Numbered from the stretch's first letter, positions 23,418-31,219 are shown. The stretch is 32,911 bases of DNA from Lentibacillus salicampi (GCF_004565465.1 NZ_SRHY01000036.1:1-32911); one strand, 5' to 3'. Notes: generated by a model not told the origin, from the letters alone. Numbers and translations are program-made.

Positions 23418-24952
23418 GTCCAACCGTTATCATTCTATTTCTAATTATAGTTTCGCTGACCCTTGTCATAACGTACTGGGCGTCCAAGCGAACCCAAACA
23501 ACCGGGGACTTTTACACAGCAGGGGGTGGCTTGACCGGATTTCAGAACGGACTTGCCATTTCAGGTGACTACTTGTCCGCTGCATCTTTTCTGGGAATTG
23601 CCGGTTCAATTGCTCTTTTCGGGTTTGACGGATTCTTTTACAGCATCGGCTTTCTCATCGCATATCTCGTGGTGTTATTCTTGGTGGCAGAGCCATTAAG
23701 AAATCTCGGGAAGTATACGATTGCTGATATGATTAATGCCCGGTTCGATGCAAAAAAGGTAAGAGGCGCTGCCGCCCTGAGTACGATTACGATCTCCATC
23801 TTCTATATGATTGCCCAGCTGGTCGGTGCAGGTGCGCTTATCCAGCTATTGTTTGATATTCCTTATTCGGGGGCTGTTCTGATTGTTGGTGTCATGATGA
23901 CCATTTATGTCCTGTTTGGCGGCATGATCGCCACCAGCTGGGTTCAGATCGTCAAAGCAGTCTTGTTAATGGCCGGCATGGTGGTCATTTCATTTCTTGT
24001 TCTGTTGCATTTTAACTTTAACATCGGTGCCATGTTCAGCGAAGTCAAAACAGCCACCAGTCACGGAGCAGATTATTTAAGTCCGGGATTAAAATATACC
24101 GATTCGCTGGGGACGATTTCGCTGATGCTGGCGCTTGTCCTTGGTACAGCTGGTTTACCGCATATTCTCATGCGTTTTTTCACCGTAAAGGATGCGAAAA
24201 CTGCCCGAAGCTCGGTTGTGACGGCAACATGGATCATCGGCATTTTTTACGTCTTAACATTATTCCTTGGTTTTGGCGCGGCCATTTTTGTCGGCGAGTC
24301 AACGATCACTGAGGCCAACCCGGGCGGCAATATGGCAGCACCACTGCTGGCCGAGGCAATCGGCGGTGAATTCTTGTTTGCGTTCATTTCGGCTGTCGCG
24401 TTTGCCACCATTCTGGCTGTTGTTGCCGGTCTTGTTCTATCCGGCGCATCAGCATTTGCCCATGATTTATACGGACAGATTATTAAAAAAGGCAAAGCAT
24501 CCGATCAGCAGCAAATGCTGGCAGCCCGCTATGCAGCTTTAGCGGTATCGGTACTCTCGATTGTCCTGTCATTGTTTGCGCAATATCTGAACGTCGCATT
24601 CCTTGTCTCCCTGGCCTTTTGTATTGCAGCCAGTGCCAACTTGCCGGTTATTCTTTACACGGTCTACTGGAAACGCTTCAATACGGCTGGTGCTGTTACG
24701 GCCATGCTGAGCGGTCTTTTCTCAGCTTTGATTCTTGTGTCCATGAGTCCAAGTGTGTTCTCGCCAGTTGAAGGGGCGGCTTTGTTTGTTGGGGATCCGA
24801 TTTTCCCACTAACCAACCCAGCTTTGGTCTCAGTGCCAATCGGGTTCCTTGGTGGCTATCTCGGCACAATTTTTTCGAAAGAATCAGATGTGAAACGATA
24901 TGCCGAAGTGAAAGTCAAAGCGAATACAGGCTATCGGGAAACAGGAAGTTAA
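23414..24952 (+). CDS. sodium:solute symporter (ActP-like acetate/monocarboxylate permease), second copy
   Basis: This 512-residue SSS-family transporter of about 13 helices is a paralogue of the protein at 18047. They share the TGxQNGxAIxGDYxSAASFLGI block near residues 42-62, the ATSWVQIVKxVLLMxG helix and LGTAGLPHILxRFFTV. Adjacent DUF485 makes this the canonical ActP arrangement, so Na+-coupled uptake of acetate or a similar short monocarboxylate is the best guess. Its promoter carries a cre site, fitting use of overflow metabolites after preferred sugars are gone. A strong terminator follows at 24961. The nearby LytST-type pair likely controls it, as such systems control pyruvate transport elsewhere, but a binding site here was not found. 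Confidence 0.9.
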   Translation: MSPTVIILFLIIVSLTLVITYWASKRTQTTGDFYTAGGGLTGFQNGLAISGDYLSAASFLGIAGSIALFGFDGFFYSIGFLIAYLVVLFLVAEPLRNLGKYTIADMINARFDAKKVRGAAALSTITISIFYMIAQLVGAGALIQLLFDIPYSGAVLIVGVMMTIYVLFGGMIATSWVQIVKAVLLMAGMVVISFLVLLHFNFNIGAMFSEVKTATSHGADYLSPGLKYTDSLGTISLMLALVLGTAGLPHILMRFFTVKDAKTARSSVVTATWIIGIFYVLTLFLGFGAAIFVGESTITEANPGGNMAAPLLAEAIGGEFLFAFISAVAFATILAVVAGLVLSGASAFAHDLYGQIIKKGKASDQQQMLAARYAALAVSVLSIVLSLFAQYLNVAFLVSLAFCIAASANLPVILYTVYWKRFNTAGAVTAMLSGLFSALILVSMSPSVFSPVEGAALFVGDPIFPLTNPALVSVPIGFLGGYLGTIFSKESDVKRYAEVKVKANTGYRETGS

Positions 24953-24960
24953 GTTCCAAG

Positions 24961-24992
24961 AAAAGCGACTGCAGTGCAGCAGTCGCTTTTTT
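24961..24992 (+). terminator. terminator after the DUF485-symporter operon
   Basis: AAAAGCGACTGC (24961-24972) pairs perfectly with GCAGTCGCTTTT (24979-24990) around a 6-base loop and is followed by more Ts, 8 bp after the stop codon. Confidence 0.9.
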
Positions 24993-25070
24993 AATGTGTG
25001 TAGGGGGCGGATGCGCGGTGTTGATGCGGTGGATTGGGTAAGTTAGGTGGTGGTTGCGAAATGATGCGAT

Positions 25071-25155
25071 GGCTGCGCGACTGGAGATGCTACCACGCAA
25101 AGCTGGAGCGGTAGTCGCTCGATTCCCGGTCCCAGTCGCTCGATTTAAATCGCCT
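25071..25155. repeat. decayed 21-bp repeat array between convergent genes
   Basis: AGTCGCTCGATT occurs at 25113 and again at 25134, exactly 21 bp apart. A related GGCTGCGCGACT lies at 25071, two periods earlier. The period equals that of the arrays at 2398 and 11017. The site is in the gap between the symporter terminator and the 3' end of the crcB pair. No gene is seen in 24993-25179. Confidence 0.45.
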
Positions 25156-25179
25156 TTCGCCTCCCGCGACCATTCATTC

Positions 25180-25533
25180 TCAAATCCACAGTCCGAAAGC
25201 AGCTGCTCCAATTCCTGTAACAATAGACGCCGCTACATATCCACCGGCTGTTTTCACCTCGCCCGACTGCAGCAATGAAACCGTCTCGTGACCAAAAGTG
25301 GAAAAAGTCGTAAACGCACCACAGAAACCCGCTCCCCAAAAGAGCCATAGCCCGTCACTGATACCATTTTCCAAGTAAAGACCGGCAAGCAACCCGAGTA
25401 GAAATGAGCCGGTCAAATTCACAATCCAAGTACCTAACGGAAATAACGCGGTATACCTATTTTTAATAAAATCACTAATCAAATAACGCGCAGCAGCACC
25501 TAACGCGCCACCGAGTCCAATTAGCCATATCAT
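25180..25533 (-). CDS. crcB: fluoride channel CrcB/FluC, second subunit of the pair
   Basis: This 117-residue CrcB/FluC protein has four membrane helices. Family marks are GGALGAAARYLI near the N-terminus, the Asn in helix 2 (IVNLTGSFLLG) and the helix-3 break GFCGAFTTFSTFGHE with the phenylalanines that line the fluoride path. The start overlaps the stop of the upstream crcB gene by 4 nt. Tandem crcB genes with unequal sequences are known to form antiparallel heterodimers that export fluoride, in contrast to the single dual-topology homodimer. The basic-residue distribution was not analysed fully. The 3' end faces the decayed repeat array. Confidence 0.92.
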   Translation of the reverse strand: MIWLIGLGGALGAAARYLISDFIKNRYTALFPLGTWIVNLTGSFLLGLLAGLYLENGISDGLWLFWGAGFCGAFTTFSTFGHETVSLLQSGEVKTAGGYVAASIVTGIGAAAFGLWI

Positions 25534-25916
25534 CCGCCACCACGCCCTTCCCCACTATAAGCAACTGCAAGCTTGAAACCTGCACATGCCATTAGAACGC
25601 CGCCAATCATACTGGCCATAATATAAAGAACACCCTGAACAATCAACCCTTCCTGAAATAGTTGAAATGTCTCCAGTGAAAACGTTGAAAAAGTCGTAAA
25701 TGAGCCCGTAAACCCCGTCCCGATTAACAGTGCTACTTCAGGTCTTATATTCGCTCGTTGACTCACGAACGTCAGAAACCAGCCAAGGAAAAAGCATCCC
25801 ATTAAATTGATCACTAACATATTCAACGGAAAGTCAGATGTAACAATCCACTCGCCCAGCGCATACCGGGCGATTGCGCCAAAAAATCCGCCGGCCATGA
25901 CCAGCAGTACATGCAT
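25530..25916 (-). CDS. crcB: fluoride channel CrcB/FluC, first subunit of the pair
   Basis: This is a 128-residue CrcB/FluC protein with four helices: GGFFGAIARYALGEW at the N-terminus, LVINLMGCFFLGWFL in helix 2 and GFTGSFTTFSTFSLET in the helix-3 break. The frame allows an ATG at 25934, but the ATG at 25916 follows AGGTGG with about 5 bases of spacing and gives the usual short N-terminus (MHVLLVMAGG), so I use it. It is the first gene of a two-gene operon with a 4-nt overlap. I looked for the fluoride riboswitch (crcB motif) upstream and did not see it; a plain promoter lies there instead. Confidence 0.9.
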   Translation of the reverse strand: MHVLLVMAGGFFGAIARYALGEWIVTSDFPLNMLVINLMGCFFLGWFLTFVSQRANIRPEVALLIGTGFTGSFTTFSTFSLETFQLFQEGLIVQGVLYIMASMIGGVLMACAGFKLAVAYSGEGRGGG

Positions 25917-25951
25917 ACCAACCACCTGCTTCATACTTCTATTAACTACAG

Positions 25952-25981
25952 AGTATACGTTATGTCGTCACATTTTAACAA
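25952..25981 (-). promoter_or_regulatory. sigma-A promoter of the crcB pair
   Basis: Read on the minus strand: -35 TTGTTA (25976-25981), an 18-bp spacer and -10 TATACT (25952-25957), about 36 bp before the chosen crcB start. Confidence 0.55.
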
Positions 25982-26003
25982 CTATCAATAAAGCGAACTT
26001 CAT

Positions 26004-27293
26004 TCAGCTGGGATTTTCTTTATTCCCCACGGACTGTGAACGCGCATCCGATTCCATACTTGCCCTTTCACGATCAGCCATGTCACTGAATTCATCTGCA
26101 ACCGTCCGATTCCGGCCGGCGCCGTAACCAGAGGCAGCCATCAGCACCGTTACCACAAGCACCATTACGAGCGGTATCTGCCAGCCTGATGTGATATCAT
26201 TTAACGAACCTATCACAATTGGCCCCAATGCAGCCAAAAAATAGCCAAGCGCCTGTGCCATACCGGATAGTTCCGCCGCCTGTTGCGGGTCATTTGTCCG
26301 CATACCCAAAAAGGCAAGCGCCAACGGAAACAATCCCCCCGTGGAAACACCCAGTAAGGTGACACTTGTGATCATGATAACGGTGGATTCACCGAACAAC
26401 AACCCTGCAGTCCCGGCAAACGCCAGTAAACAAACACTAACTGTCAGGCCGCGTTGTGATTTGAACTTTCCCGCAAGCAATGGCAACAGGCTGGCCGGGA
26501 GCCCGATGAATTGCGCATAAGACAACATCCAGCCCGCCGTCCCGCTTCCTGCCCCATAGTCTTGCAAAATAGCCGGAAGCCATGCAATGACAACATAATA
26601 CAAAAATGCCTGCAGGCCCAGAAAAACAGCCACCTCCCAGGCAAGCCGCGATTTCCACATCCGCAGATCGCTGGCCCCCACATAATGAACGCTCACTTCA
26701 TTGGCAGCCCGGCGCCGTTTGACAAAATAAACCCAAATGACAATGCCTGCTGCGGCTGGAAGGCCCCAGAGTGCGAGGGACCACTCCCATCCAAGCCCGA
26801 CACTATCAGCGAGCGGTACACTGACACCGGACGCCAGTGCTGCGACAAGTCCCATGGCAATGGAATAGACACTCGTCATGTGCGGAACCCGATTCGGGAA
26901 CCTTTCCTTAATAACACCAGGCAGCAGAACATTAGAAACTGAAATGCCCAGGCCGATCAGCAATGTCCCACCAAAGAGGAAAAGCACCATCGGTATTGAC
27001 CGCGCTAATATGCCAACCAAAAGCACCCCCATTCCAGCGATGAGGACAATTTCATTCGAGTACCTGTTGCCTAGAATGGGCGCAACCGGCGACATCACCG
27101 CAAAGGCAATCAGCGGCAAACTGGTCAGAACCCCGACACTCCAGCTGGCAAGCCCCAGATCTTCGCCGATGACATTTGCCAACGGGCCAACAGAGGTAAT
27201 CGCCGCACGCAGATTAAACGCAATCACGATAATCCCGGCCACAAGCAAAAACTGATTATAGCGCTTCATATCCTCAAACTGATAGATCCTCAT
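26004..27293 (-). CDS. MFS transporter, CynX/NimT family
   Basis: This major-facilitator protein of about 429 residues has 12 predicted helices in two halves joined by a basic loop (VKRRRAANEVS, about residues 195-210). The first helix FNLRAAITSVGPLANVI (Arg and Pro in the pattern NLRxAxTxVGPL) is the CynX/NimT/YycB signature. The family includes cyanate, nitroimidazole and other small-compound transporters, and the substrate here is open. The C-terminal tail from about residue 395 is hydrophilic and acidic. The frame extends to 27332, but the ATG at 27293, downstream of AGGAAGGAG, gives a more usual N-terminus; the spacing is a little long, so the start is not certain. Confidence 0.85.
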   Translation of the reverse strand: MRIYQFEDMKRYNQFLLVAGIIVIAFNLRAAITSVGPLANVIGEDLGLASWSVGVLTSLPLIAFAVMSPVAPILGNRYSNEIVLIAGMGVLLVGILARSIPMVLFLFGGTLLIGLGISVSNVLLPGVIKERFPNRVPHMTSVYSIAMGLVAALASGVSVPLADSVGLGWEWSLALWGLPAAAGIVIWVYFVKRRRAANEVSVHYVGASDLRMWKSRLAWEVAVFLGLQAFLYYVVIAWLPAILQDYGAGSGTAGWMLSYAQFIGLPASLLPLLAGKFKSQRGLTVSVCLLAFAGTAGLLFGESTVIMITSVTLLGVSTGGLFPLALAFLGMRTNDPQQAAELSGMAQALGYFLAALGPIVIGSLNDITSGWQIPLVMVLVVTVLMAASGYGAGRNRTVADEFSDMADRERASMESDARSQSVGNKENPS

Positions 27294-27546
27294 TAAAAAA
27301 TGATGCTCCTTCCTCTCTAACAGATTCCACACGCATCATGTCACAAATCGATTTCTTTTGTACTCATACTATTCCATAAGACAGGCGTACTCAAACAAAA
27401 ATCTTTCTTTCAAGTCATATAAAGGGCCAAACGGATTCATTTAACGATTCGAGTGAAGCCAAACATTCCCCCTTACTATTTTCTTCAGTTTGTAGTATCA
27501 TTTATCATGCAAGAATTTCTGAATACGACAAAGGAGGTGAATACAG

Positions 27547-27918
27547 ATGGTAATTGAACTATTGTACGAGCTGTTTACGGAGACGTCGCCCTTTTACCTT
27601 TATCTTAGCATGGTTCTTTCCGCTATGGCTGCGATTAAACTTATCCAGTTCGATCATTTGCACGAATTCACTGGCCATGGGCATGTATACAAACGAAAGA
27701 CCCATGCCATTCAAATTCACTCCGCCCCTATCCAGGAGCCCATCGGAGAGGCGACAGAGATCATGGACTGGATTGTGAAAATGGCCAAACGGATTGACGC
27801 GCCGGATGATGATAAGGACGACCATGCCTTCTCTTTTTTCAAACCAATGATGAAAAAACGAGGAGGACAACTATGGAACGACAATCTGTGTTCACTTTCA
27901 CGAAAAAATATAGCCTAA
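27547..27918 (+). CDS. mifM: MifM-like regulatory arrest peptide upstream of yidC
   Basis: This 123-codon frame has a very strong AAAGGAGGTGA ribosome binding site. Residues 14-34 form one membrane segment (SPFYLYLSMVLSAMAAIKLI). Residues 72-92 read IMDWIVKMAKR, then IDAPDDDKDD. Aligned without gaps, this matches the B. subtilis MifM arrest region as I remember it: Ile70, Trp73-Ile74, Lys76 and an acidic run near 86-89 correspond to Ile72, Trp75-Ile76, Lys78 and Asp88-Asp91. MifM stalls ribosomes when YidC activity is low and thereby opens the ribosome binding site of yidC2. Here the frame continues 46 nt into yidC, and its C-terminal 25 codons overlay the hairpin and the yidC start. The identification is strong by motif, position and partner, but is not proven by alignment. 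Confidence 0.72.
   Translation: MVIELLYELFTETSPFYLYLSMVLSAMAAIKLIQFDHLHEFTGHGHVYKRKTHAIQIHSAPIQEPIGEATEIMDWIVKMAKRIDAPDDDKDDHAFSFFKPMMKKRGGQLWNDNLCSLSRKNIA
27827..27866 (+). promoter_or_regulatory. hairpin masking the yidC ribosome binding site
   Basis: CCTTCTCTTTTTTC (27827-27840) can pair with GAAAAAACGAGGAGG (27852-27866) with one G-U pair and one bulged C, around an 11-base loop. The right arm contains the whole AGGAGG of yidC. A ribosome stalled at codons 88-92 of the upstream frame (27808-27822) would cover the left arm and free the site. Confidence 0.6.
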
Positions 27919-28679
27919 TCACGCTGATTATTGTCATTTTCCTGGCCGGCTGCGGATCGATTAACGAACCGATCAATGCTGATACGGAAGGATTTTTCAA
28001 TCACTTTTTTGTCTACAATTTTTCCTTATTGATTAAAGGAATGGCATCTTTTTTAAACGGCAGTTACGGTTTGTCAATCATCTTAATCACGCTCATTATC
28101 AGACTTGCTGTCATGCCGTTCATGCTGAAACAGACGAGAAGCAGTCTGGAAATGCAGGATAAAATGAAAGAACTCAAGCCAGAAATGGATGAGATCCAAA
28201 ATAAATATAAGGACAAGAAAGACAAAGAATCCCAAATGAAGATGCAGCAGGAAATGATGCAGTTGTATCAAAAGCACAATTTTAACCCGCTGGCATCTAT
28301 GGCCGGATGTCTGCCGCTTGTGATCCAAATGCCGATATTAATCGCCTTTTACTATGCGATTCGCCGGACACCAGAGATTGCGGCACATCAATTTTTGTGG
28401 TTTGACCTTGGACAAACCGACATATTGCTGACGATCCTCGCTGTTGTGATCTATTTTGTCCAATTCAGAGTTTCACAAATCGGCCTGGATCCAAAGCAGA
28501 AAAAACAAATGGCTATCTTTGGCATGCTGTCGCCGATCATGATTGGCGTTATTTCCCTGAGTGCACCAGCAGCACTGCCGCTGTACTGGGCCGTCGGAGG
28601 TTTGTTCATTATCGGGCAGACACTTATTTCCAAGAAGATTTATTTAGCGCATAAAAAAAAGACGGCTGAAACGTCCTGA
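27873..28679 (+). CDS. yidC: YidC/Oxa1 family membrane protein insertase (YidC2/YqjG-like)
   Basis: This 268-residue insertase helps integrate proteins into the cytoplasmic membrane. It is made as a lipoprotein: residues 1-26 form a signal ending in LAGC with Cys27 as the lipidation site. Five membrane segments follow, with the conserved arginine Arg77 in TM1 (ILITLIIRLAVMPF) that sits in the hydrophilic groove. A long charged hairpin lies at about residues 88-130 (KMKELKPEMDEIQNKYKDKK). It starts behind GAGGAGG, inside the end of the MifM-like frame. A perfect bidirectional terminator follows. It is the second-type paralogue by virtue of the regulatory leader, rather than the rnpA-linked housekeeping copy. 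Confidence 0.93.
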   Translation: MERQSVFTFTKKYSLITLIIVIFLAGCGSINEPINADTEGFFNHFFVYNFSLLIKGMASFLNGSYGLSIILITLIIRLAVMPFMLKQTRSSLEMQDKMKELKPEMDEIQNKYKDKKDKESQMKMQQEMMQLYQKHNFNPLASMAGCLPLVIQMPILIAFYYAIRRTPEIAAHQFLWFDLGQTDILLTILAVVIYFVQFRVSQIGLDPKQKKQMAIFGMLSPIMIGVISLSAPAALPLYWAVGGLFIIGQTLISKKIYLAHKKKTAETS

Positions 28680-28719
28680 AACAACAAGGAGATTGCACGC
28701 AGGCAATCTCCTTGTTGTT
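28680..28719. terminator. bidirectional terminator, perfect 17-bp stem
   Basis: AACAACAAGGAGATTGC (28680-28696) and GCAATCTCCTTGTTGTT (28703-28719) are perfect complements around a 6-base loop. It separates the convergent yidC and glutamate synthase-like genes. Confidence 0.85.
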
Positions 28720-28728
28720 ATATGATCT

Positions 28729-30345
28729 TCACGCATTCATCGATCCTTCACCACCCGGTTCGATCATCGACTGGTAAATGTCATCGAGCGACCATGTTTT
28801 TCCTTTTTCATCTTTATAAACAACGTGCTCACGTTTAAAATGAAGCGGCGATTCCAGTCCAGCGGCTGCTGCTACCCGGAACAGCCCTTTCCGCATCGTA
28901 ATCAGATAATTGGCGGTACGGAATTTCTTCTCGTCAATGACCAATGCTTTTTGCAGGTCTGGATCGGTTGTGGCAACCCCAACCGGGCAGACATTGGATG
29001 CGCATTTTAACGTCTGGATGCAGCCGACCGTCATCATAAAAGCGCGTGCGATATTGACCATATCTGCACCCATCGAGAGGGCAATAGCTACCTTGTCAGG
29101 GGAGTACAGCTTTCCGGAAGCGATGACTTTCACCTGGTCCCGAACGCCATATTTTTTTAACGAATTGTCAACCAGCGGCAGCGCGGATTTGATCGGCAGC
29201 CCAACACTGTCCGTCAGTTCCTGATACGAAGCCCCTGTGCCGCCTTCACCACCATCTACCGTAATGAAATCTGGCCCTTTTCCGGTATCCCGCATTTGCT
29301 TTGCGAGATCGTCCGCTTCAAACTGACTCCCCACCACAATTTTCATGCCAACCGGTTTGCCGGAATGTTCCCTCACACGTTCAATAAAATCAAACAACGA
29401 GGACAAATCATCGAATTCCGGAAACCGGTTCGGACTGTCGATGGACGTGTACGGTTCGACCATACGAATCCGGGCAATCTCTTCGGTCACCTTCTCGGCA
29501 TCGACGTGGCCGCCGCGCGTTTTCGCACCCTGGGCCAACTTCACCTCAAATGCCTTCAGCTGTGAGATCTCGCTTTTTTCCTTCAGTTCATCCCAGTTGA
29601 AGTGGCCTTCCTGGTCCCGGAGTCCAAACAAGCCGGGCCCAATCTGCATGATAATGTCAACGTCGCCTTTTAAATGATAATCCGAGAGACCGCCTTCTCC
29701 TGTGTTCATCCACGTCCCTTGGGCAATCCCGAGCCCTTCCGATAATGCCGTAATAGCCCGTTCACCAAGCGATCCATAACTCATCGCCGACATCCCAATC
29801 TGACCACGGACTCTGAACGGCTCCCGACAGCGGTTTTCCCCGATAACAATGGTATCTTCCTTATCAAGCAAGTAAGCCGACGACCGCTCTTCCTCCAAAT
29901 GCTCTTCCCGCTGTGTGAATAACGGATCCTTGGTCAGCAGGTAACGATTCGTCGTCACTTTTGTGGCATTGTCCATGCGCAGTTCCTCCGTCAATTTCGG
30001 AAACATGCTATTCCGGATATAATAGCCTTCCTTTTCGAAGTCCCGCTGTGAGCCAAAACCTGTCACATCCCGCTTATATTTCGCCTTTCGCACAATATGC
30101 TGGAACTCACCACGGGAAATCGGCTTGCCTTCACGGTCATTGTTGAAAAAGTACTGCCGTAGTTCCGGACCGATTTTTTCAAAAAAATAACGCACCCGTC
30201 CGACAACCGGATAATTCCGAAGCACCGGATGCTGGCGCTGCGTACGGTCAACGAAGTATATGTATAGACCAATAACCAGAAGTATCAGGACAACAATTGT
30301 AGCGATGACAAACCCGATAATGGTCATGATATTTGCTGCATTCAT
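28729..30345 (-). CDS. FMN-binding glutamate synthase family protein (YerD-like)
   Basis: This 538-residue protein has one N-terminal membrane anchor (about residues 5-28, IMTIIGFVIATIVVLILL) and a cytoplasmic FMN-binding TIM barrel like the synthase domain of glutamate synthase (about residues 130-500). FITVDGGEGGTGASYQE and ASGKLYSPDKVAIALSMGADMV match the FMN-phosphate region (the second given here in pieces of the barrel). The 3Fe-4S cysteines are present in the usual C-x5-C-x4-C form at 442, 448 and 453. There is no amidotransferase domain. Bacillus YerD has the same layout; its reaction is unproven. The ATG at 30345 is chosen because the GTG at 30360 is part of the GGTGGGG ribosome binding site. 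Confidence 0.9.
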   Translation of the reverse strand: MNAANIMTIIGFVIATIVVLILLVIGLYIYFVDRTQRQHPVLRNYPVVGRVRYFFEKIGPELRQYFFNNDREGKPISRGEFQHIVRKAKYKRDVTGFGSQRDFEKEGYYIRNSMFPKLTEELRMDNATKVTTNRYLLTKDPLFTQREEHLEEERSSAYLLDKEDTIVIGENRCREPFRVRGQIGMSAMSYGSLGERAITALSEGLGIAQGTWMNTGEGGLSDYHLKGDVDIIMQIGPGLFGLRDQEGHFNWDELKEKSEISQLKAFEVKLAQGAKTRGGHVDAEKVTEEIARIRMVEPYTSIDSPNRFPEFDDLSSLFDFIERVREHSGKPVGMKIVVGSQFEADDLAKQMRDTGKGPDFITVDGGEGGTGASYQELTDSVGLPIKSALPLVDNSLKKYGVRDQVKVIASGKLYSPDKVAIALSMGADMVNIARAFMMTVGCIQTLKCASNVCPVGVATTDPDLQKALVIDEKKFRTANYLITMRKGLFRVAAAAGLESPLHFKREHVVYKDEKGKTWSLDDIYQSMIEPGGEGSMNA

Positions 30346-30547
30346 GTGTCTAGTCCCCACCTTTTATATAAACTTGATACAAGTAGGGTGTGCCATTCAC
30401 CATAAAATTATCCATCAATCCGCTATTCTGGGTTATTTGAAACATAAAAAACAGCAATGAATGGCTCATTTCGGGTATGCGGTATACACAAGCCCTTTAA
30501 TGCTGATCGATGCCCATCCTGCCAACTTAATCGAACGTGGAAAAAGT

Positions 30548-30580
30548 AAAAGGTTCAGCCGGTAACCGACTGAACCTTTT
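30548..30580 (-). terminator. terminator after the GNAT gene
   Basis: AAAAGGTTCAGCCGG (30548-30562) pairs with CCGACTGAACCTTTT (30566-30580) with one mismatch. It lies 9 bp beyond the GNAT stop codon, with a T run on the minus strand. Nothing else is seen in the 228-bp gap. Confidence 0.75.
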
Positions 30581-30588
30581 CAAATAGA

Positions 30589-31134
30589 TCATGAAAAACT
30601 TGAACGCAACAACCCCATCATGATGGTGTCATAATACGCCCCGTCAACGTATTCATTTTCCCTGAGACGCCCTTCAATCTCGAAACCGCATTTTTCATAG
30701 GATTTAATCGCGCGTTGATTGCCGCCCCATGTATCAAGCTGAATGCGTCGTAAATTAAGACTGTTAAACAAGTGGCGTACCAGTGTATGGATAACATCCG
30801 AACCATAGCCCTGATTCCAGTAGTCACGCTCACCGATTGACAAACCGATCGTTGCTGTTCTGGTGACGAGGTTTACATCGCGGTAATCACATTTGCCGAT
30901 ATGTTTGCCATCTGTTAATGTATAGACCGAAAACACACAGCCTTGCTGTACGTCCACTGTCGTCAGGTTTTTTTTATAGAATGCTTCCATTGTTTCAAGC
31001 GGCGTGTTGTTGTACTGAAATGAATCCGAACCCGCCGCCAGATTGGCAATCGCCTCATTATTCCGCCATTTGTATTGATTCTTTAAATCCTCTTTTGTTA
31101 CAGGTCTAAGTTCTGTTTTTTCGCCTTTTAACAA
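30589..31134 (-). CDS. GNAT family N-acetyltransferase (RimJ/RimL-like)
   Basis: This 181-residue acetyl-CoA-dependent acyltransferase of the RimJ/RimL branch of GNAT has the acetyl-CoA loop YWNQGYGSDV (residues 105-114, Q-x-x-G-x-G type). It lies after strand 4 (ATIGLSIGE) and is followed by helix 3 (HTLVRHLFNSLN) and the strand/helix pair RIQLDTWGGNQRAIKSYEKCGF that closes the fold. Members modify protein N-termini, aminoglycosides or small metabolites; no specific substrate is suggested. The start is a TTG at 31134 behind a weak AGGCAGG, unusual for a well-expressed gene. It overlaps a short upstream frame by 29 nt. Confidence 0.85.
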   Translation of the reverse strand: MLKGEKTELRPVTKEDLKNQYKWRNNEAIANLAAGSDSFQYNNTPLETMEAFYKKNLTTVDVQQGCVFSVYTLTDGKHIGKCDYRDVNLVTRTATIGLSIGERDYWNQGYGSDVIHTLVRHLFNSLNLRRIQLDTWGGNQRAIKSYEKCGFEIEGRLRENEYVDGAYYDTIMMGLLRSSFS

Positions 31135-31219
31135 TGTGATGCCTGCCTTTCAATGAATTTGCCGAAATTCCATTTATGACATAACGACCCTCTTGAAAAC
31201 CTGATTTAAACATAAGCAT
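31106..31219 (-). CDS. possible 37-residue leader peptide overlapping the GNAT gene
   Basis: A short frame with an AAGAAGGG ribosome binding site close to its ATG at 31219 reads MLMFKSGFQEGRYVING, then a basic tail (KGRHHIVKRRKNRT). It overlaps the TTG start of the GNAT gene by 29 nt. The next gene has a rare start and a weak site, so coupling through this frame is plausible. The evidence is only position and ribosome binding site; it may be chance. Confidence 0.25.
   Translation of the reverse strand: MLMFKSGFQEGRYVINGISANSLKGRHHIVKRRKNRT

Noticed and set aside
25917..26003. Fluoride riboswitch upstream of crcB
   Set aside because: The leader is short and AT-rich, and the GG-rich pseudoknot pattern of the crcB motif is not visible.
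28729..30345. Assignment as the large subunit of glutamate synthase (GltB)
   Set aside because: There is no amidotransferase or C-terminal glycine-rich domain, and a membrane anchor is present; it is the YerD-like single-domain form.
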